A DNA stretch of 64,000 nt from Stenotrophomonas nematodicola (GTDB lineage: Bacteria; Pseudomonadota; Gammaproteobacteria; Xanthomonadales; Xanthomonadaceae): positions 124,001 to 188,000 of the forward strand of contig NZ_WIAY01000003.1 of NCBI RefSeq assembly GCF_009467805.1, given 5' to 3'. This document shows positions 36,938 through 45,613 of this stretch, piece by piece; position 1 is the stretch's first letter, and the number at the start of each line of letters is the position of its first letter. Made by a program: the position numbers and the translations under genes. The notes beneath the pieces were generated by a model that worked only from the letters and a program-made list of their open reading frames with translations, had not been told where the DNA came from and did no database searches.

Positions 36938-38254
36938 ATGAACCTGTTTGAACGCCTGTTCCAGCTCCAGCAGCACGGCACCACCGTGCGCACCGAACTG
37001 CTGGCCGGGCTGACCACCTTCCTGACCATGTCCTACATCGTCTTCGTCAACCCCGACATCCTGTCCACCACCGGCATGGATCCGGGCGCGGTATTCGTCG
37101 CCACCTGCCTGGCCGCCGCGCTCGGCTCGCTGGTGATGGCGTTCGCCGCCAACTTCCCGGTCGGCATGGCACCGGGCATGGGCCTGAACGCCTTCTTCGC
37201 CTTTACCGTGGTCGGTGCGGCCGGGCTGCCGTGGCAGCAGGCGCTGGCGGCCGTTTTCATTTCCGGGCTGGTGTTTCTGGTGCTGTCGCTCACCGGCGTG
37301 CGCGCCTGGCTGGTGGCGGGCATCCCCGCGTCGCTGCGCGCGGCCATCGTCGCCGGCATTGGTCTGTTCCTGGCGATCATCGCCCTGCAGAAATCCGGCG
37401 TGATCATCGCCAACACCGACACCCTCGTCGCGCTCGGGCCCCTCAACACCGCACCGCCCCTGCTCGCGCTGGCCGGCTTCCTGTTGATCGCCATCCTCGA
37501 AGCGCGGCGCGTGCGGGGCGCGATCCTGATCGGCATTCTCGCGGTCACCGGCGCGGCCTGGCTGCTGGGTGACGTGCAGTTCCACGGCGTGGTGTCGCTG
37601 CCGCCGAGCCTGGCCCCCACCTTCCTGCAGCTGGACCTGCCCGGCCTGCTGCACCACGACGGCGGTGCGCCGATCGCTGTGCTGCTGCAGGTGGTGCTGG
37701 TGTTCGTGCTGGTGGAGGTGTTCGATGCCACCGGCACCCTGTACGGCGTGGTGGGACGCGCGGGGCTGCTCAAACTGCCGGGCGCACAGAAGCGCTTCGG
37801 CCGCGCCCTGCTCGCTGACAGCACCGCCATTGTTGCCGGCTCGCTGCTGGGCACCAGCAGCACCACCGCCTTCGCTGAAAGCGCCTCCGGCGTGCAGGCG
37901 GGCGGGCGCACCGGCCTGACCGCGCTGGTGGTGGCGGCCCTGTTCCTGGCCGCGCTGCTGTTCTCGCCGCTGGCGGCGATGGTGCCCGGCTACGCCACCG
38001 CCCCTGCCCTGCTGTTCGTTGCCGGCCTGATGCTGCGCGAACTGGTCGATGTGGAATGGGGTGACCTGACCGAATCGGTTCCGGCGGCCCTGTGCGCGTT
38101 GGCGATGCCGTTCACCTACTCCATCGCCAATGGCCTGGCGTTCGGTTTCATCGCCTATGCCGTGCTCAAGGCCGGCACCGGGCGCTGGCGCGACGTGCAC
38201 CCGGCGGTATGGCTGGTGGCCGGGTTGTTCGTACTGCGCTACGCGCTGGAATAA
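36938..38254 (+). CDS. NCS2/AzgA-type guanine/hypoxanthine permease
   Basis: 438-aa inner-membrane purine permease with about 12-14 hydrophobic segments. It starts with an amphipathic head and ELLAGLTTFLTMSYIVFVNP, the hallmark of the AzgA/PbuG branch, and has MAPGMGLNAFFAF, VLVEVFDATGTLYGV and ESASGVQAGGRTGLTALV. Substrates in the family are adenine, guanine and hypoxanthine by proton symport; which applies here is not visible. It is monocistronic, with 44 bp to the next gene. Confidence 0.88.
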   Translation: MNLFERLFQLQQHGTTVRTELLAGLTTFLTMSYIVFVNPDILSTTGMDPGAVFVATCLAAALGSLVMAFAANFPVGMAPGMGLNAFFAFTVVGAAGLPWQQALAAVFISGLVFLVLSLTGVRAWLVAGIPASLRAAIVAGIGLFLAIIALQKSGVIIANTDTLVALGPLNTAPPLLALAGFLLIAILEARRVRGAILIGILAVTGAAWLLGDVQFHGVVSLPPSLAPTFLQLDLPGLLHHDGGAPIAVLLQVVLVFVLVEVFDATGTLYGVVGRAGLLKLPGAQKRFGRALLADSTAIVAGSLLGTSSTTAFAESASGVQAGGRTGLTALVVAALFLAALLFSPLAAMVPGYATAPALLFVAGLMLRELVDVEWGDLTESVPAALCALAMPFTYSIANGLAFGFIAYAVLKAGTGRWRDVHPAVWLVAGLFVLRYALE

Positions 38255-38298
38255 ACGCGGTTCACCCCTCGGCAACGCGGCTCTGGGATGATGCGTGC

Positions 38299-39315
38299 AT
38301 GACCGATGTCCGCCAGCCCACCGATCTGTCGTCCCCGCTGCGCCGGCGCCTGCTGCGCGCAGCGCTGCTCGCGCCTGCGGCCGCCGCACTGGCGACCTTG
38401 CCCGGGTGTTCGACCCCGCCGCATTTCGACGGCAGCTTCATCCAGCCCTGGCGCAGCCACCTGGACCTCACCGCACAGGACTGGCAACGGCACATGGCGC
38501 TGGCCCGGCAGCTTGGCTGCCGCCAGATCGTGGTGCAGTGGGCGGGGCTGTACGGCAGCGGCGGCGACGCCGACTGGGATGTACCCGATCCGGTGATGCA
38601 GCTGATCTTTTCCACCGCCGCGGCGGAGGGGTTGCAGGTGCGCGTCGGGCTGCCGTATCACAGCGGCTGGTGGAAGGCGTTGCAGGCAGCAGATCCGGCC
38701 GCGCTGGATGCGTTTCTCGCACTCACCCTGGACCACGCCCGCCGCTACCTGCAACGGGCGCCGTGGGCGCGGCAGGCCAATTTTTCCGGCTGGTACCTGC
38801 CCTACGAACTGGAACAGTTCCACTGGGCGCAGGACGACCGCCAGCAGCGGCTGTGCACCTGGCTGGCCGCGCTGAGCGCGGCGGCGAAAGCAGGTACGCC
38901 GCACGTCACCGCCATTTCCACGTATTTCAGCCGGCTGCCCACCACCGGATCGCTGGCGCAGCTGTGGACCCGCATCCTGGAACAGGCGCCGCTGCGGCCG
39001 ATGGTGCAGGACGGCGTCGGCGTGGCTGGCCTGGACAACCTGGACGGCGTCGATCCGCTGCTGGCGCTGCTGCGCGCGCGCAACGTCGACTTCGACGTGG
39101 TGGTGGAACTGTTCGAGGAACTGGCCAGCTCGCCCGCCGACGGCAGCCATTTCCAGGCACAGACCGCCGACGCCGCCCGCATCGCCAAGCAGCTGGCGTG
39201 GGCCGAGCGCAGCGGCGCGGCCGGCGTGTTCGCCTTCGCGCTGGACCCGTGGCTGTCGCAGGACACCCCGCGCGCGCAGGCGTTGCGCCGGCGCTGGCGT
39301 ACCAGCGCGCCATAG
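38299..39315 (+). CDS. DUF4434-like lipoprotein (TIM-barrel hydrolase-like)
   Basis: 338-aa predicted lipoprotein: RRRLLRAALLAPAAAALATLPGC gives an Arg-rich start and a lipobox with Cys near residue 37. The mature part has the feel of a (beta/alpha)8 barrel and resembles DUF4434: SFIQPW near the start, QIVVQWAGLYG, NFSGWYLPYELEQFHW with two acidic residues, and FDVVVELFEEL. DUF4434 proteins are suspected glycoside-hydrolase relatives; activity is unproven. It is convergent with, and only 6 bp from, the end of the polysaccharide operon, so a role in trimming that polymer is possible but inferred. Confidence 0.6.
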   Translation: MTDVRQPTDLSSPLRRRLLRAALLAPAAAALATLPGCSTPPHFDGSFIQPWRSHLDLTAQDWQRHMALARQLGCRQIVVQWAGLYGSGGDADWDVPDPVMQLIFSTAAAEGLQVRVGLPYHSGWWKALQAADPAALDAFLALTLDHARRYLQRAPWARQANFSGWYLPYELEQFHWAQDDRQQRLCTWLAALSAAAKAGTPHVTAISTYFSRLPTTGSLAQLWTRILEQAPLRPMVQDGVGVAGLDNLDGVDPLLALLRARNVDFDVVVELFEELASSPADGSHFQAQTADAARIAKQLAWAERSGAAGVFAFALDPWLSQDTPRAQALRRRWRTSAP

Positions 39316-39321
39316 CGCGCG

Positions 39322-40455
39322 CTAGAGCGCGCGCCCGATGATCTCGCGCAGGATTTCGCTGGTGCCGCCAAAGATGCGCAGCGCGCGCGCGTCGGCCCAA
39401 GCGCGGCCGATACCGTATTCGCTGCTGTAACCGTAGCCACCGTGCAACTGCAGCAGATCGTCCAGAACCTGCCCCTGCAGTTCGGTGGCATTGAGCTTGG
39501 CCATCGCCGCGCGGGTCGCGTCCAGCCGCCCCTCCATCTGCTCGCCCAGACACTGGTCCAGGAACGTGCGCAGCATCGCCAGCCGTGCCGCCGCATCGGC
39601 GAGCACGAACCGGGTGTTCTGGTGGTCGATCAGGAACCGGCCGAAGGCCTTGCGCTGGCGCACGTAGGCCACCGTTTCGGCCAGCATGCCCTCGGCCGAT
39701 GCCGCCGCACGCAGCGCGATCGCCAGGCGTTCGGCCGCCAGCTGTTCGCCGAGATAGTCGAACCCGCGCTGTTCCTCGCCGAGCAGGTGCGATACCGGCA
39801 CTTCCACGTCCTGGAAGAACAGCTCGGTGGTGTCCTGCGCGTGCTGGCCGATCTTGGCCATCGGCGCGCTGCGGGTGATACCGGGCAGATGCGCGTCCAC
39901 GCACAGCAGAGTGAGCCCGCGCGCGCCCAGTTCCGGCGCGACCGTCGCCACCACCACCACGACATCGGCATGGGCGCCGTTGGTGATCCAGGTCTTCTGG
40001 CCGTTCAGTACGTAGTGGTCGCCACGGCGCTCGGCGCGGGTGCGGATCGCTTTGAGATCGCTGCCGGCGCCGGGCTCGGTCATCGCGATGGCGCCGATCG
40101 CCTCGCCACGCGCCATCACCGGCAACCACGCATCACGCAGCGCATCGCTGCCGTACTGCATCAGATACGGCGCGACCATGTCCGAGTGGATCGAGAAGCC
40201 GATACCCAGATAATTGGCGCGCGCCAGCTCCTCGATCACACAGGCGGCGTGCCCGTAATCACCGCCCACCCCATACGGGTCGGGCAATTGGCAGTTGAGC
40301 AGTCCGGCCTCGCCCGCCTCGCGCCACAGCGCGCGCGGCGTGATGCCGTCGCGCTCCCATTGCGCGTAGTGCGGCGCGATATGCGCTTCGATGAAGCGCT
40401 GCACCTGGTCGCGGAACAGGGTGTGGTCATCGCGGAAAATGGAACGCGCATGCAT
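39322..40455 (-). CDS. Acyl-CoA dehydrogenase-like flavoprotein
   Basis: 377-aa member of the acyl-CoA dehydrogenase family: N-terminal helical domain, ITEPGAGSDL-type flavin motif (AIAMTEPGAGSDL), YVLNGQKTWITNGAHAD, QRKAFGRFLIDHQNTRF and the C-terminal LHGGYGYSSEYGIGRAWAD and IFGGTSEILREII. The position of the medium-chain catalytic Glu is Gly, while a Glu is present in LAETVAYVRQRKAFG, the long-chain/isovaleryl-type position. It starts 3 nt after the AlgF-like stop, so it belongs to the carrier-protein operon; such enzymes can act on carrier-bound amino acids (prolyl-carrier oxidation to pyrrole). Ordinary fatty-acid oxidation is the alternative. Confidence 0.85.
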   Translation of the reverse strand: MHARSIFRDDHTLFRDQVQRFIEAHIAPHYAQWERDGITPRALWREAGEAGLLNCQLPDPYGVGGDYGHAACVIEELARANYLGIGFSIHSDMVAPYLMQYGSDALRDAWLPVMARGEAIGAIAMTEPGAGSDLKAIRTRAERRGDHYVLNGQKTWITNGAHADVVVVVATVAPELGARGLTLLCVDAHLPGITRSAPMAKIGQHAQDTTELFFQDVEVPVSHLLGEEQRGFDYLGEQLAAERLAIALRAAASAEGMLAETVAYVRQRKAFGRFLIDHQNTRFVLADAAARLAMLRTFLDQCLGEQMEGRLDATRAAMAKLNATELQGQVLDDLLQLHGGYGYSSEYGIGRAWADARALRIFGGTSEILREIIGRAL

Positions 40456-40458
40456 GGA

Positions 40459-41145
40459 TCAGCGCCCCACCGGATCGGTCCCGCTGAGCTGGCCCTGCAG
40501 GACAGGCGCACTGGCGCTGCCGGTCAGGAACAGGCTGTAGTGGTCGCCGGGCTGCAACGAGGGCAGCGCCACCGGCAGGCTGTCCTTGCCGCCGCAGCCG
40601 GCGACCAGTCGCGCCTTGACCGGATTGATGGCGCGCGCGCTGCTGGCGCCGGCGGCGACCGCCGGGAACACCACCGCCCCCTTGTCGGCCATCGCCAGCC
40701 GCGCCTGCGCGCAGCCCGTGGCCAGGTTGTAGAAGCGGATTTCCGCCTTGAGCGCATCGCTGCTGCCCCCGCCGTCGGCCAGCACGGCCAACGGCCGCGA
40801 CGGCGTTGCCGGGTCCAGCACCAGCGTGGTGAAGGTACCCGCGGCGACCTGCCCCTGCGTGCGCGGCTTGCCGGCCACACGGACCGGGAACGGTTTGCCG
40901 CCTTCGACGATCGCATAGCGCGTGGCGCGCGTGGCCGGGCCGATGCTCTGGTCGGCACCGTTGCCGACAGCAACCTTCAGCGCGGTCGCGCCGGGATTGA
41001 GCACGCGCACGAATGCCGAACCGGCGGGCGGTCGCGCCGCATACAACTGCGCAAGGCGGCCTTCCGGCGCGCCCTGCTGCGCGTTCGCGGCCACGGGGGA
41101 GCACGCCAGCAGGGCGGCGGCGAGCAGGGTCAGCGGCATCTTCAT
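40459..41145 (-). CDS. AlgF-like periplasmic polysaccharide acylation protein
   Basis: 228-aa secreted protein with a signal peptide (MKMPLTLLAAALLACSPVAANA) and LAQLYAARPPAGSAFVRVLNP at the start of the mature part, the characteristic opening of AlgF, the periplasmic partner of alginate O-acetylation. Two cysteines (ATGCAQA, VAGCGGK) may form a disulphide. It overlaps the adenylating-enzyme gene by 4 nt. Function within the acylation complex is inferred by analogy with alginate. Confidence 0.75.
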   Translation of the reverse strand: MKMPLTLLAAALLACSPVAANAQQGAPEGRLAQLYAARPPAGSAFVRVLNPGATALKVAVGNGADQSIGPATRATRYAIVEGGKPFPVRVAGKPRTQGQVAAGTFTTLVLDPATPSRPLAVLADGGGSSDALKAEIRFYNLATGCAQARLAMADKGAVVFPAVAAGASSARAINPVKARLVAGCGGKDSLPVALPSLQPGDHYSLFLTGSASAPVLQGQLSGTDPVGR

Positions 41146-42617
41146 CGTTTGGGTTCCTGGCTGCGGAGCGTCCGCGCCAATGCGTAGCGCTGCTCCAGTT
41201 GTTTGCGATCGACCTTGTTGGTGGCGCCGGTGGGCAACGCGTCCACGGCAATCAGTTCGGAGGGGATCATGTAAGGCGGCATGCGCCGGCCAAGCTGGTC
41301 CTTCCAGTCCTGCAGGGCCTCGGGCAAGGGCTGCACCGCGCCTTCGCCCGGCTGGGTGAGCTCGACGAAACCGATCATGCGCACCAGGCTGCCGTCGGGG
41401 CGGCGCAGCACCACCGCCGCACCCGCAACAACGCCCTCCAGCGTGGACAGTGCCGCATCCACTTCGGCCAGTTCGATGCGGTAGCCGTTGAGCTTGATCT
41501 GGTCGTCCTTGCGGCCGCGGAAGTACACCCGGCCCTGCGCATCGAGATCGCCGAGGTCGCCGCTGCGGTAGGCACGCTTGCCGTTGTGTTCGAACAGCAC
41601 GCCCTGATCGAGATCGGGTCGGTCGAGATAGCCCCGCATCACGTGGTCGCCGGCCATGCAGATTTCGCCGTCGTCCAGGAAGACTTCGGCATACGGCTTG
41701 GCCACGCCGATCGGGAACGGATTGGGGGCGGCGGCGCGCAGCCCGGCATCGATCTCCACCCAGGTGGTGGAACAGGTTGCCTCGGTGGGGCCGTAGGAGT
41801 TGATGATGCGCGCCTGCGGGAACCGCGCCCATAGTTCTTCGGCCACGCGCGGGGTCAGCGACTCGGCGCCGAACACGAACACACGCAGCGACGGCAGCTG
41901 GGCGGCGGTGAAACGCGGGTTGAGCATCTGCTGGCGAACGAACGACGGTGTGGAGGCCCACACCGCGACATCGGACTGGCGCAGGTGGTCCACAAAGCGT
42001 TCGCTGTCGGCGATCACCTCACGCGGACAGAGTACGCAGCAGCCGCCGAGACCCAGCGCGCCGCACAGATCGAACAACGAGAAATCGAAGCTGAAGAGCA
42101 TCTGGTTGAGGAACGCCGGTGCCTCCCCCAACGCCAGGCAGTCCCGGATCCAGCCGGTGAACAGCGCCACGCTGTCGCGGCCGATCTGCACGCCCTTCGG
42201 ATCACCGGTGCTGCCGGAGGTGAACATGATGTAGGCCAGCCCCGGCACGGTCAGCGCGCGTGGCGCGGCAGCACCGGGGCCGAACGTATCGGCGGCCGCA
42301 TCGTAGACCGCAACGGCATGCACCAGCCCGGTGATGCGCTGCAGGCGCGCCGGCGGATTGATGGTGTCCACCGGCACGTAGGTCACGCCCATCTGCAGGC
42401 AGCCGAGCATGGCCACAACGAAGGCGGCCTGCTTGTGGCCGGAAATCACCAGGGCATGCCCGGGCAGCACACCGGCCGCCTGCGCCCGGGTCATCCAGGC
42501 CTGGGTGGCCCTCTCCAGCTCCGCCCAGTCCATCACCCCGTCGGCATCGTGCAGGGCCGCCGCGTGCGGGGCGTGCGCGTGATCGACGAAGCGGCCGTGG
42601 TCGAAATCGAATCGCAT
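41142..42617 (-). CDS. DltA-like amino-acid adenylating enzyme (carrier-protein ligase)
   Basis: 491-aa stand-alone adenylation domain: YVPVDTINPPARLQRI (80-95), core A3 FTSGSTGDPKGV (132-143), FSFDFS (175-180) with the Asp that holds the alpha-amino group of amino-acid substrates, NSYGPTEAT (273-281), YRSGDLG (350-356), RGRKDDQIKLNGYRIEL (368-384) and the A10 lysine in GATNKVDRK (Lys468). The overall pattern is close to DltA and to prolyl-carrier ligases of the PltF/RedM type. It should load an amino acid onto the carrier protein encoded just upstream (29 nt gap). The amino acid cannot be fixed by eye. Confidence 0.85.
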   Translation of the reverse strand: MRFDFDHGRFVDHAHAPHAAALHDADGVMDWAELERATQAWMTRAQAAGVLPGHALVISGHKQAAFVVAMLGCLQMGVTYVPVDTINPPARLQRITGLVHAVAVYDAAADTFGPGAAAPRALTVPGLAYIMFTSGSTGDPKGVQIGRDSVALFTGWIRDCLALGEAPAFLNQMLFSFDFSLFDLCGALGLGGCCVLCPREVIADSERFVDHLRQSDVAVWASTPSFVRQQMLNPRFTAAQLPSLRVFVFGAESLTPRVAEELWARFPQARIINSYGPTEATCSTTWVEIDAGLRAAAPNPFPIGVAKPYAEVFLDDGEICMAGDHVMRGYLDRPDLDQGVLFEHNGKRAYRSGDLGDLDAQGRVYFRGRKDDQIKLNGYRIELAEVDAALSTLEGVVAGAAVVLRRPDGSLVRMIGFVELTQPGEGAVQPLPEALQDWKDQLGRRMPPYMIPSELIAVDALPTGATNKVDRKQLEQRYALARTLRSQEPKR

Positions 42618-42646
42618 GCGGTCGGCTCCTGCGGAAGGTGGGCGGC

Positions 42647-42877
42647 TCAGCGCTGGTGCGCGGCCACGTAGTCGGCCAGCACCTGCACCGAATCGACCAG
42701 CGCGTCGATCTCATCGACCGGCAGGGTGACACCCAGGCGGTCCTTGACCTCGACCATCAGCTGCACCTTGGACATGGAGTCGAACAGCGACTCCATGTAC
42801 TCGTCGGGCTGCACGCGGGTGCCGATCACCGACTCGACGATGTCGATCAGCTGGGTCTGGAGGGTCTGGATATCCAT
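42647..42877 (-). CDS. Acyl/peptidyl carrier protein
   Basis: 76-aa four-helix carrier protein with the phosphopantetheine site in ESLFDSMSKVQLMVEV (Ser34). The following DRLGVTLPVDEIDALVDSVQVL is typical of acyl carrier and DltC-type proteins. ATG 42877 has AAGGTG ahead of it; a GTG three codons upstream (42886) is an alternative. It sits between the MBOAT and adenylating-enzyme genes, the order expected for a Dlt-like or PltL-like carrier. Confidence 0.9.
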   Translation of the reverse strand: MDIQTLQTQLIDIVESVIGTRVQPDEYMESLFDSMSKVQLMVEVKDRLGVTLPVDEIDALVDSVQVLADYVAAHQR

Positions 42878-42890
42878 GTGGTTCACCTTG

Positions 42891-44471
42891 TCAGAACTGG
42901 AAGTAGAGGAAACGCGATTCTTTGTGCAGGCTCATCAGGCACAACCCGAGCAGAACCAGCATCACCAGCAGCCACCGCAGGGTGGGCTGCCAGCGCATCC
43001 ACGCACGCGGCGCCGGATTCGGCTTGGCCAGCGAAGGCGAGTACACGCCCATGATCTGGTGTGCGTTGGGGGTGCCCCACACGATTGCCAGCAGCACCAC
43101 GATATACACGAACTGCAGGTGATGCCCGATCAGCAGGCGCGCACCGTCGGCCAGGCCCAGTCCGGCCGCATGGGAAACGCTCTCGAGCGCTTCCCAGCCC
43201 CGCACGCCGGCCATGCCCTGCACCAGCTGCCAGGCATCACCCACGCCGTCGGCGCGGAAGAACGCCTGCGCCACCAGGACCGCGCCGAAGGTCAGCAGCA
43301 GGTAGCCCACGTGCTGCAGCCTGCTCACCTTGCGCAGCGCCACCGGCGTGCGCCCGCCGACGAACACGCGCCAGGCGTGGTTGATCGCCAGGTAGCCCGC
43401 ATGCAGCAGGCCGAAGATCAGGAACTGCAGGCCGGCGCCGTGCCAGATGCCCGCCAGGCCCATTGCCCATACCGTGGGCAGCACGATCATCGACAGGAAG
43501 CCACCGGCCGAGGCTACCGCGGTGGGGCCGGTCGGGCGGCCGTGGCGGGTGCGCCAACGGGTCACCGCCATTGCCACCGGGTAGTACAGGTAGGCGGTGA
43601 TGTAGCGGGTCAGCGTCATGTGCCAGCGCGCCCAGAAGTCGATCACGCTGGTCGCCTTGTACGGCGAATTGAAGTTGAGCGGGAAGCGGATGCCGAACAT
43701 GCGCGCCAGGCCGAGCGCCATGTCCGAGTAACCGGAGAAGTCGAAATACAGCTGCAGTGCGTAGCTCAGCGCCGTGGCCCACGCGCCCCAGAACTGCACG
43801 CTGCCGGTCTCGGCGAATCCGGCGTCGGCATACGGGGCGATGGTGTCGGCCAGCAGCACCTTTTTGGCCAGGCCGATCACAAACAGCATGCCGCCCACCG
43901 ACAGGTTGTCGGCCTGGAAGCGGTAGGTCTCGCGCTTGCTGAACTGCGGCATCATCTCCTTGTGATGGAGGATCGGGCCGGCGATCAGATGCGGGAAGAA
44001 GGTCACAAACAGCACATAGCTGAGCGGGCTGCGGTCGTTGACCACGCCGGCGCGGCAGTCGAGCAGATAACCGATCTGGGTGAAGGTGAAGAAGGAGATG
44101 CCCAGCGGCAGGATCAACGCGTCCATCGGCCCGACGTTGAAGCCCATCTCGCCGACGAAATTCACCATCGCCGCGAAATACTTGTAGTGGAACAGCAGCA
44201 ACAGGTCGGCCGCCACGCCCAGCGCGGTGACCAGCACCTGCAGGCGCGGGCGCGTGGCCAGTGACAGGATCGCCAGGCTGACCAGATAGTTGAATACGAT
44301 GGAGCCGGCCAGCAGCACCACGAACTGCGGGTTCCACCAGCCGTAGAACACGATCGAGGCCACGCACAACCACAGCGCGGCCATCCGCGGCTTCCAGGCA
44401 CCGAGCAGATAGTGGATGCCCAGTGCGATCGGAAGGAACACCAGCAGGAACAGGAAGGAGTTGAAAAGCAT
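42891..44471 (-). CDS. MBOAT family O-acyltransferase (AlgI/DltB-like)
   Basis: 526-aa polytopic inner-membrane protein with the family pattern SIVFYGWWNPQF, LPLGISFFTFTQIGYLLD, FFPHLIAGPI, QLYFDFSGYSDMA, FWARWHMTLTRY (His284) and the catalytic AGIWHGAG (His344). AlgI and DltB pass an activated acyl group across the membrane to a periplasmic acceptor. Here the donor is presumably the carrier protein encoded 13 nt downstream, and the acceptor enzyme one of the two SGNH proteins encoded upstream. Confidence 0.93.
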   Translation of the reverse strand: MLFNSFLFLLVFLPIALGIHYLLGAWKPRMAALWLCVASIVFYGWWNPQFVVLLAGSIVFNYLVSLAILSLATRPRLQVLVTALGVAADLLLLFHYKYFAAMVNFVGEMGFNVGPMDALILPLGISFFTFTQIGYLLDCRAGVVNDRSPLSYVLFVTFFPHLIAGPILHHKEMMPQFSKRETYRFQADNLSVGGMLFVIGLAKKVLLADTIAPYADAGFAETGSVQFWGAWATALSYALQLYFDFSGYSDMALGLARMFGIRFPLNFNSPYKATSVIDFWARWHMTLTRYITAYLYYPVAMAVTRWRTRHGRPTGPTAVASAGGFLSMIVLPTVWAMGLAGIWHGAGLQFLIFGLLHAGYLAINHAWRVFVGGRTPVALRKVSRLQHVGYLLLTFGAVLVAQAFFRADGVGDAWQLVQGMAGVRGWEALESVSHAAGLGLADGARLLIGHHLQFVYIVVLLAIVWGTPNAHQIMGVYSPSLAKPNPAPRAWMRWQPTLRWLLVMLVLLGLCLMSLHKESRFLYFQF

Positions 44472-44484
44472 CGTCGTTCGGCGC

Positions 44485-45609
44485 TCAGTCGATCTCGGCC
44501 AGCGTCGCCTGCTCACCGTCGGTCAACGGCAAGGACAGGGCCATTTCGGAGTATTCCCAGATCACCAGTTTCAGGCTGGACGGCCATTGCGCCCGCTGCG
44601 GCAGCGCGGCCAGCAATGCGCCGGAGAACTGGCCGCCATCCAGGCTCTGGTTCCACACTTCACGCCCCAGCGCGTTGCCGAGGCGTTCGGCGAACAGGCT
44701 GCGGCGGCCGTTGGAACTGCCCAGCAGCAGCACCTCCACCGGCGGGGTGTCATCGAGCAGTCCACCGCTGCGCAGCGGTTCGATCACCTGCACAGGCTCG
44801 CGGTCCAGTGCCGGCCGCCAGCGTGGCGGCGCATGCTCCAGCCCGGCCAGCACGATGAGGTCGCCCATGCGCGACTGGGCCGGGCCCGGGGCGCCCACCT
44901 CGAACGCCTGCTGTCCGCGACCGCCCAGCAACGGCAGGGCGGACGCGGCGACCGCATCGGCGGCGCGCTGCGCGCCGATCCGGTTCATGTGCACGTCGGT
45001 GCGGAAGAACACCGGTTCGGATGCGCCCTGCAGCACCGGCAGCAGGTCGGTGGACGGCACGCCGGCGGCGGCGAGCGCCTGCTGCCACTGCCCCAGGCGC
45101 GCGCGCATCGGCGCGGAATGGCGCAGGCCGCAGGTGTGGGACGCCTCAATCCGCGATTTGTCCGGCACCACCACCACCAGCAGTTGCACGCCCTGCGCCT
45201 TGAGCTGCTGCGACCAGTGCTGCATCAGGCGCGTACGCTGGGCGAAGACGGCATCGCCGGTACCGGCCGGCGGGCGCAGCCCATCGCGGTAGAACAGCCA
45301 GTCCGGGCAGCCCAACGCCACCTGCGGACCGGTGTCGCCCAGAAAGCGGTAGCGCACGGCGGCACTGGCCAGATCGGCCTGCGCCTGTATGGGCAGCTTC
45401 AGCGCGTCGTTGATCGCGCGTCCGGCTTCGCCATCGGCCCAGCGCGCCGGCGCCAGTGAGGCCGCCGGCAGTCTGGCGTGGGCCAGCATCCAGGCGCCGG
45501 ACGCCAGGCCGAACACGAGCAGCACGATCACCACCACAGCGGTGGCGATGTGCGCACGGGCCGGCGCGGCCGGTGGCAGGGGCGCGGGTGCGCCGGGGCG
45601 GGCACTCAT
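44485..45609 (-). CDS. Membrane-anchored AlgX/AlgJ-like SGNH protein
   Basis: 374-aa protein with a Pro/Ala-rich cytoplasmic head, one membrane segment (about 21-42) and a periplasmic SGNH-hydrolase-like domain: GCPDWLFYRDGL (100-111), LLVVVVPDKSRIEA, the Asp-x-His pair in FFRTDVHMN (Asp205, His207) and LLLGSSNGRRS with the likely nucleophilic serine. Architecture equals DltD/AlgJ. It should transfer the acyl group to the polysaccharide or relay it. Four nt separate it from the upstream SGNH gene. Confidence 0.78.
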   Translation of the reverse strand: MSARPGAPAPLPPAAPARAHIATAVVVIVLLVFGLASGAWMLAHARLPAASLAPARWADGEAGRAINDALKLPIQAQADLASAAVRYRFLGDTGPQVALGCPDWLFYRDGLRPPAGTGDAVFAQRTRLMQHWSQQLKAQGVQLLVVVVPDKSRIEASHTCGLRHSAPMRARLGQWQQALAAAGVPSTDLLPVLQGASEPVFFRTDVHMNRIGAQRAADAVAASALPLLGGRGQQAFEVGAPGPAQSRMGDLIVLAGLEHAPPRWRPALDREPVQVIEPLRSGGLLDDTPPVEVLLLGSSNGRRSLFAERLGNALGREVWNQSLDGGQFSGALLAALPQRAQWPSSLKLVIWEYSEMALSLPLTDGEQATLAEID

Positions 45610-45613
45610 CGGA

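Noticed and set aside
41142-44471. Classical dlt operon for D-alanylation of teichoic acid.
   Set aside because: The organism is Gram-negative with no teichoic acid genes; the module is embedded in a polysaccharide operon and includes AlgF-like and flavoprotein genes not found in dlt.
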